Position numbers and translations under genes: made by a program
The notes under the pieces: generated by a model
Database searches by the model: none
What the model was told of the DNA's origin: nothing
The model's input: only the letters and a program-made list of their open reading frames with translations
Shown here: piece by piece, positions 1 to 9,993 of the stretch
Layout: every line of letters begins with the position of its first letter
Numbering within the stretch: position 1 is the first letter of the stretch
NCBI GenBank assembly: GCA_963691705.1
Contig: OY829540.1
Span: 44,118,158 to 44,182,157 of the forward strand
Direction of reading: 5' to 3'
DNA from: Viola odorata
Lineage: Eukaryota; Streptophyta; Magnoliopsida; Malpighiales; Violaceae
Length of the DNA stretch: 64,000 nucleotides

Positions 1-2
1 TG

Positions 3-2190
3 GGGTGCGTTTTAGGACAACATGATGAGTCTGGAAGACGCGAGAAAGCTATCTACTATTTGAGCAAAAAGTTTAACGAATGTGAGAGGCGCTATTCTGC
101 ATTAGAACAGACTTGTTGTGCCTTAGCATGGAGTGCTCGAAGGCTCAGACAGTATATGCTATACTATATGACATGGTTGATCTCCCGCATGGATCCTTTG
201 AAATAGATCTTTGAGAAACCATACTTATCAAGCCAAATTTATATATGGCAAGTCTTGTTGGCAGAATACGAGATTGTATATGTGACAGAAAAGGCGGTCA
301 AGGCGGGCGCTCTCGCCGATCACTTGGCCGATAATGCCAAGGATGAGTACGAGTCCATAAAGTTTGACTTTTCCGATGAGGATATCGTGGTAATTGAGGA
401 GGAAATCGTGGAAGATTTAGAAGAAGGTGACTGGTGGACCATGTTCTTTGATGGTGCAGTGAACCTCTCGGGAAGAGGAATATGGGTCGTGGTCATAGCC
501 CCAGATGGCCATTAATTCCTCGTAGCATGCAAGCTGACCATCAATTCCTCGTAGCATGCAAGCTGAATTTTTCCTGCACCAACAACATTGCCGAATACGA
601 AGCATGTGCTAGCGGCTTGATAGCGGCCATTGACTTAAAGGTAAAAAAGTTAAAAATCTTCAGGGACTCGACGCTCGTCATCTATCAAGCTCAAGACTTA
701 TGGAAAACTTGGGATTCTAAACTAATACCTTATCAAAATTTTCTCACCCAACTCATGGGGGAATTTGAGGAAACCAAGTTCGATCGAATCGATCGAGACA
801 AGAGCTGCTTCGTAGACGCATTAGCCACTTTGGCCTCAATGTTTAAATTAGAATGTGGAATCATGCTTCAACCATTAAGAGTGGAAGTAAAGGAAACACC
901 GGCGTATTGCGCTACGTTGTAAGATGAACCTGACGAAAAACCATGGTTCCACGATTTAGTACGATTTATCAAAAATCGGGAATACCCTCCAGAGGCAAGC
1001 CAAAGTAGTAAAAAGACCCTTCAGCGTTTGGCTTGGGATTACTACCTCGACGGTGAGGTTCTGTATAAAAGAAGGATGGATGGGGCCCTACTTCGTTGTG
1101 TCACCGTCTCCGAAGCCAGAAGGATTATTGCGGCCATTCACGAAGGGGTTTGTTCCAGGCACGCTAGTGGCCACATGATGACAAGACAGATAATGAGACG
1201 GGGTTACTTTTGGCTCACCATTGAACGGGATTGCATCGACTACTTTCGAAAATGCCATAAATGCCAAATCTACGCTGATCATCTCCATGTCCCTCCAGCT
1301 TCCCTTTTCAATATGACATCGCCTTGGCCTTTCGCGATGTGGGGAATCGACATCATCGGCCAAATTCATCCGAAAGCTTCTAATGGCCACCGTTTCATCG
1401 TTGTCACAATCAATTACTTCACCAAATGGGTAGAGGTCGCCTCTTACTTAAGAATCACCCAAAAGACGACCATGCGATTCATTGAGAAGAACATCATCTG
1501 TCGCTATGGGGTCCCCGAAACCATCATCACAGATAACGGTACCAACCTGAGTGGAAAATTGATCCACGACCTTTGCCAAAAATGGAAAATGAAACACCAT
1601 AACTCTTCACCTTACCGCCCAAAGATGAATGGCGCGGTCGAGGCGGCGAACAAAAACTTGAAGAAGATCATTCAAAAGATGGTGGTTACCCATAAGGATT
1701 GGCATGACATGCTTCCTTTCGCCCTGCATGCTTATCGTATCGCAATTCGCACGTCTACGGGAGCAACCCCTTTCTCCTTAGTCTACGGTATGGAGGCAGT
1801 AATCCCACTCGAGGTAGAAATTCCTTCCCTCAGAGTCCTAGCGGAGTCAGGAGTAGAAGAGTCTGATTGGGCAAGAGTGAGATATGAGCAACTAAATCTC
1901 ATCTCGGAAAAGCGTTTGACCGCCATGTGTCATGCGCAATTATATCAGAAGAGAATGGTCAACATTTATAACAAAAAAGTGCGACCTCGCGTGTTCAAAA
2001 TCGGGGACCTAGTGTTAAAGAAGCTTCTTCCTCATCAGGAGGAGGGCCAAGGAAAGTGGGCCCCGAGGTATGAAGGTTCGTACATAGTCAAAAGCGCATT
2101 CTCCGGAGTGCTTTGTTGCTCACCAATATGGATGGGGATGATCTACCAAGACCAGTGAATGCAGATGCTGTTAAGATGTACTTCGCTTAA
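3..2190 (+). pseudogene. Tat-type pol fragment: RNase H, second RNase H, integrase
   Basis: The frame beginning at base 3 reads the RT-linked RNase H (motif YLSKKFNECERRY), hits TAG at 204-206, then continues through LADHLAD. The second, archaeal-type RNase H starts at WWTMFFDGAVN near 430 and is thrown out of frame by a 29-bp tandem duplication (repeat units starting at 514 and 543). After a TAA at 920-922 the same frame gives integrase: an HHCC zinc region (HEGVCSRH, then CHKC), the core residues in WGIDIIG, TDNGTN and AVEAAN, with 35 residues between the second D and the E, and a C-terminal GKWAPRYEG stretch. A last frameshift near 2110 precedes the natural end VKMYFA and its stop at 2188-2190. 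Four separate lesions show it is non-functional. Confidence 0.85.
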
Positions 2191-3633
2191 AACCTTATGG
2201 ATCATGCAAAGAAAAGACATAGGGCTCCTCCTGACAAAAATCGCTTGATATGTATCCTGAATTAATAAAATGAAAAGTTTTGCGTGTTTAAAGTTTTTGT
2301 CGGCAACACCGGGGAATATTTCATGTCATCAGGAATTGTGTTTAAACTGACCTCCGGTAATCCAATGCTAAAGTTTTGCAGTCCCAAGATAATCGGTAAG
2401 TACCATCTCTTAAATGGTTGATTATCCATCTGCACAATCTGGCTAATCCGAAAGCCTTTAATTGAGTTGGATCCACACGAAAGGATGATTCATAACCAGA
2501 GAATCGTTGCCCGAACAACAGGAGGATCATCTGAGCCTGGAACACTGTCCGAGAACACAATGGACACCCTTCAAGGTGCTACGATACGACACGCCCGTAC
2601 TATCAAAGATGCCGACAACAATACCTAGGTAGGTTTGGTCTTGTCCGGAACTGCGAGCACTACCGACACCCAGATATAAATTCTTCGCCCCACCATCAGG
2701 TAAGTTGTCATTTACATTTCCACCATCTAATTTTTTGCAATTTTACCTTCAACAATTTACGTTTCCGCAATTTAAATTCCCGCACGTTACGCGTTCCTAT
2801 TAGTATGTACATACGCATGTGTATGCGCGTCATGTTTAGGAACTTTCTAAGCTTTTATAAAAAATGTTGCCTTGCAAAAAAGGAGAAGAAAACAAACAGA
2901 AAGAAAAGCAAAAATCCAACGTTTTCGAAACCTTCAAACATGTCTATCACTTTATCACAGTTGATAAACTTTTTCATTCATTAGAAATTATATAAACATG
3001 CATGATCTTGCCTGTTAGCTCTTATATCCATGAGATGACTTAGGCGTAAGCAGTTACAAACATATCCCTGTGAGTATTTTGGGCCTTCACGCCTCGTTTC
3101 GTTCGTGAGTGTAAATGCTAAGCTAAGTGCTAGTTAGATTTGCATAATATCCAAGGTACATGAACTATCAGACATGGTATAATAGTAAGATGACATTGGA
3201 CTTTGCTTTGCTCTTCTTCGACATTTTTCATTTTTAAACTTTTTCGCCCTCAAAACACATACCTTGTACACAACATACAACTCTATCAAACACTTCAAAG
3301 CCTTCTTCTAAACTCCTCACAAATGTGTAATTGCTCGACGGAATTGGCCGACTAAAGCGCCAGAAGCATGTTAAGTTCACTTCAACGAATTAAAGGTTGA
3401 CAGTCCGCGCTAACACCCGAAGAAGCAAAAAATAATAATCGAAGGCCACTGCCCAAAAAGAATCAAAAACAAAGGAAATCGTACTTGCTTCACTCGTTGT
3501 TCGTATTGGTATTCAAAAAAAAAAGAGAAAAAAAAAGGAAAGAGAAGAAGAACAAAAAAGGGAAGAACAAAAAAAAAAAAAAAAAAAAACAAAGAAAAAG
3601 AAGAAAAGAAAAAAAAGAGGAGAAGGTTCAAAA

Positions 3634-4007
3634 AGAGGGTATCTCAAAAAACCTAAGTCAATGAAAGTAGAAGCAAGTACGAAAAATCATCAATCAAAAT
3701 CGATCAAGATTATCACAAGAAGAGTGTTCCTAGCAAAAGATGAAGGAACTTGTATACAGAGGGTATCTCAAAGAACCCAAGTCAATGAAAGAAGAAGCCA
3801 GTACGAAAAATCATCGATTAGAATCGATTAAGACGATCACAAGAAGAGCGTTCCTAGCAAAGGATGAAGAAACTTGTATACAGAGGGTATCTCAAAGAAC
3901 CCAAGTCAATAAAAGTAGAAGTAAGTAGGAAAAAAATCATCAATCAGAATCGATTAAGACGATCACATGAAGAGCATTCCTAGCAAAAGATGAAGAAACT
4001 TGTATAC
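3634..4007 (+). repeat. 124-bp tandem repeat, three copies
   Basis: The start motif AGAGGGTATCTCA recurs at 3634, 3758 and 3882, an exact 124-bp spacing. Each unit ends with AACTTGTATAC. The copies differ by a few substitutions and short indels. The array lies in the 3' UTR of the Tat element, just after an A/G-rich tract. Confidence 0.95.
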
Positions 4008-4838
4008 TTCGCTTTCACCTCGATCAAATCATCAAGCATCATTCACCACGATTTGTCCCCATCACAGTCAGTCGTTGAGCACAAACTCATTAAAACCTTT
4101 CACGAAAAAAATAAACACAACACTTTTTCCTTTCTTCTACAAATTCCTCCTTTCTTTCTCCCTCGCAAAGTCCTTTCGATTATTAGCAGGCCCATGCAGG
4201 TGCATCTTCATTGGAAGTTTATTCACTCGGATTGACATTGCAAATCTAATTTTGTACTATGTTTGCTGCATTTTTAGGAGTGTAAACACACAACCCTATT
4301 TCTGAGCGCGAGCGCAAACACTAATATCTAGTGAGAATTGCTTATGCTTAAATGTCATGGGAAAGTCCTGTTCTTGAGGTCGTTATTTCCTTAACAAGAT
4401 GCAGACGTTATCTAGACTTGTATCAAACATGTTTATATAATGAAAATTGAACGAACATTTTTTTCAAAGAATATACTTGATTTGATTTTCTCTTAAAAAA
4501 AACAAAACAAAACAAAGAGGTCATTTTTGTTCCAACAAAAAAAAAAACTTGGCGGCAAGCCGAGGGTTAAATGTAGGAATACACATTGTTTCTCACATTA
4601 TCATTGCTCTCTATTTTTCCATCTGTTGCTGCTTTCGTGTTTTGTTTCTCTCCTATTCGCAGGATACAGATACGCTTCGATGGAATCACGCCACAAATTG
4701 GGTCTTCGATAAAGTAATCGTTGTAATGCCCTCGTCTTGGATTTTCGTCGAAATCCAATCAACCTCGAATGGAGTACGTTACCACTCTCCAAACAACTTC
4801 GTGCGGCGGATCACGCTCCCTCACGGTCAAATCAACCA

Positions 4839-4980
4839 ATGCGATGGCTTCCAACCACTCACCAACCTCCGTCAAATGCGGTGGCTTTCAACCACTCACC
4901 CATCTATCAAATGTGGTGGCTTTCAACCACTCTCCAACTCAGTTCATGCGGTGGGTTCAAACCACCCTCCATTTCAGTTC
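4839..4980 (+). repeat. 35-37-bp tandem repeat, four copies
   Basis: Units starting with ATGCGGTGGCTTTCAACCAC (or close variants) begin at about 4839, 4876, 4911 and 4946. The unit tails vary more than the heads. Second of three arrays in this 3' UTR and unrelated to the first. Confidence 0.85.
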
Positions 4981-5041
4981 GCAAGGTAAGTCCGAGGTAA
5001 GACCCGCTTTCCCTTTATATCATTTAAATTCTGGCATTTAT

Positions 5042-5385
5042 CTCCTCCTTGAGCGACTACTTTTCTGCATAACCAAAATCTCCTCCTTGAGCGACTAATT
5101 TTTCTATATAATCTCCTCCTTGAGCGACTACTTTTCTGTATAATTATTATCTCCTCCTTGAGCGACTACTTTTTTGCATAATCTCCTCCTTGAGCGACTA
5201 CTTTTCTGCATAATTATTATCTCCTCCTTGAGCGACTACTTTTCTGCATAATCTCCTCCTTGAGCAACTACTTTCTTGTCTATCTAAATACTCCTCCTTG
5301 AGCGACTACTTTTCTGCATATCTAAATACTCCTCCTTGAGCGACTACTTTTTTGCATAATATTAATACTCCTCCTTGAGCGACAT
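5042..5385 (+). repeat. 32-39-bp minisatellite, ten copies
   Basis: The core CTCCTCCTTGAGCGACTAC recurs ten times between 5042 and 5385. The spacers after each core alternate in length (about 13 or 20 bp), giving a higher-order short/long pattern. The array ends about 110 bp before the purine tract that precedes the LTR. Confidence 0.95.
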
Positions 5386-5492
5386 CATTTACATTTCTAC
5401 AATACATATCCAAAACTGTGGTAATACTTGGGGCAACCATCTTTACTACTGATCAAAAATCTCAGTTACACTGTATTTTTTTATCAGACAGT

Positions 5493-5505
5493 AAAGAGGG
5501 GGCAA
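5493..5505 (+). promoter_or_regulatory. Polypurine tract of the Tat element
   Basis: The sequence AAAGAGGGGG sits a few bases before the LTR start TGCTAC at 5510. A purine run next to the 3' LTR primes plus-strand DNA synthesis in LTR retrotransposons. Confidence 0.7.
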
Positions 5506-5894
5506 CTATTGCTACTCAATTTTTGACTTACGTCACAACGTTTTTCGTATTTTTATTGCTTGTCACGTTTAAAAGCTCGTTTACGATAAATTTCAATCGA
5601 TTCTTTGATCGTAGGCTATTTGTTTAATATTTCGCTTCATTTTGCGTTATTTTAGTTTTTCACCTTTTTTACGTCATTTGAACTGCTATCAGGCTCCGAA
5701 CGGGCCTTTTCAACACTTTATCAAAATAAATGCGTTTAGAGAGTTGAGCTTAAAATTTTGTTCGCATCATTTCGATCGTCATATTTTTCTCTACAACGCA
5801 GTTACCCTCGTTCGAATTCTTCACCAGTTTCATCGCGCTGATAGATCGAGCCCATATTAGTTACTAAATATTTTTCTTTCCTTCCTTTTAATCA

Positions 5895-5939
5895 ACCGTT
5901 GGATTGGTTGACTGCTCACTTAGTCAACCATCCAACGGT
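5895..5939 (+). other. Hairpin in the U3 region of the LTR
   Basis: ACCGTTGGATTGGTTGAC at 5895-5912 is followed after a 10-base loop by its near-perfect reverse complement at 5923-5939, with one unpaired base. It lies about 220 bp upstream of the TATA box. Confidence 0.8.
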
Positions 5940-6160
5940 CACCTAATAAAACCAACCATCCATCTCTTTTCTTTCCCCACAAGTTTTCCTTTCCAAACTC
6001 GAAGCTGCGTCATCACTTCTAAGAATCAAGCCTCGTCATGGCTTCGAGAAGGAATCCTTGTCACCATGGCGAGTCACCCTTCTCGTTGCTTCCATTCATT
6101 TCCAGTCGCACAAATCAAAAGGGCCGCGTCACTCGACTTGCTCCCCACACATTCTACCCC

Positions 6161-6167
6161 TATAAAT
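6161..6167 (+). promoter_or_regulatory. TATA box of the Tat LTR
   Basis: TATAAAT follows a CT-rich stretch and is the only strong TATA box in this part of the LTR. A good splice donor (AAGGTGAGT) lies about 85 bp downstream near 6250, which may serve the 5' leader when the same sequence acts as the 5' LTR. Confidence 0.6.
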
Positions 6168-6801
6168 ACCTAGCTACTTACCACTCTAAGACTCACGGGT
6201 TGTCGCACCCTCTCATCCTCAACACGAATCAAAGCAAAGGAAAGCAATCAAGGTGAGTTTATCAAGCTTTCTCTCTCTAGCTTCTCTCTTTTAATTTTTA
6301 TTTTTAGCTTTAAACATTTAATCAATGGCTCAAATCTATTTTAAATACTTTATTTTCAAGTTATAAATGCTTTGATTGCTTCAATTTAAATGCGTGCTGC
6401 CTGGTTTAATTAATTATGATTTTTGGGTTTAATGCATATATATTTTCAATCGTTAAATTACTCCTCGTTTGTGGTTGAAATGGTTTAATTTTTGTTGGGT
6501 TTCGGTCGTGGCTTTATTCTCTGTGCATTGCGATATGTTTTTTTTGGTTTTGGGCAGTCAAAGCTTCTCCCTTGTCGCCGGCAGTAGCGCCGACGCATAG
6601 AAGAAGAAGAACATTCTTAGGAAAGGAAGGTGACAGGCCAAGCCCGTCCCTTTCTTTGGCTATTTTCAAATTGTAGATGGGCCTTGGCTTGGCCATGCCC
6701 ATCTGCCCTCATTTTCTTTTAAAAATTTCAGCATTGCATGGGCCCAACCCATCTTTTTCATCGATTGTTCGAGTCTTTTTATTTTCGTATTTATTTAATT
6801 A

Positions 6802-6933
6802 AATTCGTATGCTTTTTTATTATGCCATGTTTAAATCTTATTAATAATTCGTATGCTTTTTTATTATGCCATGTTTAAATCTTATTAATAATTCGTATGC
6901 TTTTTTTTATTATACCATGTTTAAATCATTGAA
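6802..6933 (+). repeat. 44-bp tandem repeat inside the LTR, three copies
   Basis: AATTCGTATGCTTTTTT recurs at 6802, 6846 and 6890. The first two units are identical; the third differs by two extra T and one substitution. More decayed copies follow to about 6970. Confidence 0.9.
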
Positions 6934-8141
6934 ATGTTCGTATTTCTTTTTCGTAATTATGCCATGTTAAATCTTATGTTATTTTCTTATTAAATACTCG
7001 TGTGCCTTATTTAATGTATAAATTATGTCATTGTCTAAATCATATGAATATTTTTGGTATGCTTTCTTTCGTAATTTTTGCCATGTTAATTATTTATCGA
7101 TATGATCATACTCTCACATGTGTTAAAATATTTTTACTTGCCATGTTTAATTATTTACTTGCTCGTTTGAAATTAATTAAAATTTTATTTTACTCGTTCT
7201 TTATTTATTTTTGATCGAATTATCGCTAATACTTTCGTTTTATAAGGTAGATCAAGATCACGCAACGCAAGTACGCTTTCTAACCTCTCTTATTTATTCA
7301 ATATTTTCTGCAAATATTATTCATATGCATGCTATATAGAAATGTTAAAAAACTCATATCATAATTGTATCTATGATATTTAGAATGGTTAGAAAATAAA
7401 ATCAACGCACATGCTTACGTGTTTACGTCACTTGATTTTATGCCATGAAATTAATTCCTATACCTTTGATATATGAGCATGGTGGCTTCAAGCCCACACA
7501 GTTTATTTGCATTCATTAAATTGGTATCGTGCTAGTTTTGCCATGATAGATCACGTAGTAATTAAATATTAATCATGCATGGCCTGATGATGATAAAGAG
7601 GGCTCTCGCTTTAGTAAAAAACCAACGATTAATCAGTCCCGACCAAAAATGATTAATCAGTCCCTACAGTCCCGATCGGAAATAACAAAACACTAAAGCG
7701 ATGAATACCTCTGAGGGTCCACAGACAACTGGAAGGTGGCCCAATCTTCGTAACAGGACTTCGTTTGACACTTTGCGATCATTTACTCTGTACATGATTG
7801 AAAAGTGGCGCGTTTCCATGCGCGGGATCGAACGACACTTTCTGGTTACTTACTCGTTTTCATGTCAAAAATGTTTTTCAAACACCTTTTTACCGGTAAC
7901 CTTTTTAAGGATGTGACTTGGGTGCCTAACACCTTCCCAAGTCCATAATACGACCTCGAACCTTCGTTCTTTGGTTTAGACCATATTGTGCCTTAGTTTT
8001 TATTTTTATGCCATGACGCCTAGGTTCCCTAAACCTTAGAAAATAGGGTGGCGACTTCATTGCATTATGCGAGGCATCCATTTATGTTTAGCATCCGTCC
8101 CGAACCTTAAACTCGTCTTTCAACGAAAAAGGGGTGTGACA

Positions 8142-8845
8142 CCTACTTAATAGAAAGGATGAAAGAGTTCGGATTTAAGATCCTTAACACTAAGCTAAGA
8201 TGGTGGTCTTAGAAAGGAGATTTACTCACAAGTTCAAAGATAAGGATCAAAAGAGTCTATCTTCTCCTATTTATAGCTAGGTTATTTACAAGGGGAAGTC
8301 CCCAAAATACCCTTAGACAAAGGGCCTTGAAGCTCTTGAAAGGATGTCCAAAATGGTCCAAAATGTATGGTGACGATCTCTGGATGTGATCACGCCCAGG
8401 GTTTGGCGTGATTACGCCAAGCATTTCCCAAGCGACTACAACTCTCTATTTTGGGCATGATTACGCCTAGGGCTTTGCGTGATCATGCTAAGCATTCTCC
8501 CATGTGACTACAACTCTCTATTTTGGGCGTGATCACGCCAAGCTCTTGACTCCCAAATGTGTAGAATTCACGGGAGAGGTCATGGGCTGCTAGGGTTTGG
8601 CGATGTTCCTTCATGCTTTGGCTGGCCATCCCATGAATACTTCCGTCTTGGCTTTCCTTGGTGTCCGATTGGGGTGCGATCTTCAAGGGAGTGAAGGTGA
8701 GTGTGTTGGCGTGTACACACGTCACCCAATCATCACGACCCTTCAAGTCACTCTCCTCGTCCCTTAGTGCCTTGAAGAGTAAGGCCACCGTGCTCTTGCT
8801 CCTCGTAGGGTAGCGATGAGTGGTCGTGCTCGTATCACGTAGATA
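8142..8845 (-). mobile_element. LTR-like fragment of an unclassified retroelement
   Basis: On the minus strand this stretch has a TATA box (CTATAAATAGG, about 8265-8275) and a short open frame upstream of it (8483-8854) containing RYPTRSKS, a basic stretch of the kind found at polyprotein C termini. It ends exactly where the Tat LTR begins, so the Tat element probably inserted into it. No complementary end is visible and the family is not identified. It includes a 72-bp tandem repeat. Confidence 0.4.
8389..8535 (-). repeat. 72-bp tandem repeat with GTGATCACGCC palindromes
   Basis: GACTACAACTCTCTATTTTGGGC occurs at 8434 and again 72 bp on at 8506. Each unit also carries two copies of a motif related to GGCGTGATCACGCC, a palindrome. 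Confidence 0.8.
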
Positions 8846-9002
8846 TATTGACATAGCCGAGAAGACTAAGTCCAGTAATGTAAGGTTTGATTAGATCACA
8901 CTAGAAGAGGTAATTTTTGGTGGTCAGTTTTAGGAATAGGAAGTCGGTTGGGTTGGTGATGGGAATAATTTAGGAAGAGGAGGAAAATGAATCTTTGGTA
9001 GG
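8846..9002 (-). pseudogene. Copia gag N-terminal fragment, distal piece
   Basis: Read on the minus strand, about 8990 down to 8860 gives FLKLTTKNYLF followed after a stop by CDLIKPYITGLSLLGYV. This resembles the conserved start of Ty1/copia Gag (KL, NYLLW, then a GY.L.G.. stretch). The proximal part, with the ATG at 16778-16780, lies on the other side of the CRM insertion; removing the CRM element and one copy of GTAGG joins the two pieces in frame. At least two in-frame stops are present (TAA before the PITNP stretch and TAG after NYLF). The fragment breaks off near 8846 against unrelated LTR-like DNA. Confidence 0.6.
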
Positions 9003-9993
9003 TGATACGATCCTGGTTCCTTAGGATGCGTAGCACCAAATTTTGATCGTTGTTCAAAGACGGATTTCCCTGCGGAATAAGATAACTCACTTACACAATT
9101 TAAGTCTGCTGAACGCTAAGCAACAGCCACCCTAAATCCGAGCAAGAGAGGATCCTTGATGTTACTGGACTTGCACAATTTAAGTCTGCTGAACGCTAAG
9201 CAACAGCCACCCTAAATCCGAACAAGAAGACAGACAACAAGTAGAATGCAATTCCATGATTTACTTGTATACGACTCAAGTATTGCGGACTCAAGAAGAA
9301 CAAGGTTCAACCAACTTGAACAAGGGGCGGAGATTGAAGAGAATATCTCAATTTATCAAATAACAGCCAAGTTTCTAAGGAGGCCAAGAGGCTCCTTATA
9401 TAGGTTACAAGCAAACCCTAATTCCATAATAGGAATAATAAATAAAGTAAAAGACTTAACTAATTAATTAAAGTGTCTAATAAATTAATTAAGCTAGAAT
9501 AAATAGAAGGTCGCAGCCTTGCTAAAAATAGAACAGTCAACGCGCGTCAACTCTAGGACAGGCGAAACGGGCAGGAGCCGTTATCAACAACGAGCAGACA
9601 GGCGTGAACGCAGAACGGGCGTAGCAAACGGCATGCGCGACAGATGATAGAATCGGCAACGGCTAAGTGAAACGGACAAGTGTCGTTTTGACCCAAAAGG
9701 TAAGTGTCGTTTGTTGTGAAACAGACAGATACCGTTTGGATGAAAACGGTCAAGTGCCGTTTGCGTGAAACGGTTCCGTGCCGTTCCTATCAGACGGAAC
9801 ATCGGTCAAACCGAAGGTGAGAAGATTCACCACTCTTGTTGTCTTCTCTCTCAGTGTAGCATTCTCACTTGTCATCTCAGACTCCAGCTCTTTGTGAATG
9901 AGAGAAGACAAATGGTCTTGAAGCTTTTGAGATCTGGCTCGAGTCATTGGACCAGGTGGCGGTAAAGGTACTTGGATGCGTGGATTCGCATCA
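9003..9993 (-). repeat. 3' LTR of the CRM element
   Basis: Pairs with 15776-16766. It encodes the last 80 or so codons of pol on the minus strand. Both LTRs share an internal 80-bp spaced duplication (starts near 9093 and 9173), a TATA box near 9395-9404 on the minus strand, and a cluster of inverted AACGG/CCGTT motifs at about 9660-9785. Confidence 0.95.

Larger units (their letters stand above)
2191..5492 (+). other. Long repeat-rich 3' UTR of the Tat element
   Basis: About 3.3 kb without a convincing gene lies between the end of pol and the LTR. It holds an A/G-rich tract at about 3503-3620 and three unrelated tandem arrays listed separately. The short ORFs here are read through repeats and show no recognisable domain. 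A long, fast-changing 3' UTR with tandem repeats is known for Tat/Ogre-lineage elements. Confidence 0.7.
1..8141 (+). mobile_element. Tat/Ogre-lineage Ty3 LTR retrotransposon, 3' part
   Basis: The window opens inside the pol gene of a Ty3/gypsy element on the + strand. Order seen: end of the RT-linked RNase H, a second RNase H domain, integrase, a very long untranslated stretch with three tandem arrays, a purine tract, and a 2.6-kb LTR starting TGCTAC and ending TGTGACA. Two RNase H domains in a row and a long repeat-rich region before the 3' LTR are established marks of the Tat lineage, which includes Ogre. The 5' LTR, gag and most of RT lie upstream of the window. The reading frame is broken in several places, so this copy is dead. 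The 5-bp target duplication cannot be tested because the left end is missing. Confidence 0.85.
5510..8141 (+). repeat. 3' LTR of the Tat element
   Basis: The LTR begins TGCTACTC directly after the purine tract and ends GGGGTGTGACA, giving TG...CA ends and about 2.63 kb. It contains a TATA box at 6161-6167. Its last 250 bp match the end of the second Tat-type LTR at 51787-53297 (shared motif GGTGGCGACTTCATTGCATT near 8047 and 53199). Internal features are an 18-bp-arm hairpin upstream of the TATA box and a 44-bp tandem repeat downstream of it. Confidence 0.8.

Noticed and set aside
3410..3631. Minus-strand frame rich in F and L that could pass for a membrane protein
   Set aside because: It is the complement of the A/G-rich tract in the Tat 3' UTR; low complexity, not a gene.
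5042..5385. CRISPR-like array
   Set aside because: Regular cores with spacers, but the spacers are themselves repeats and the sequence is plant nuclear; it is a minisatellite.
6038..6256. Short frames around the LTR TATA box as genes
   Set aside because: They overlap the promoter and show no domain.
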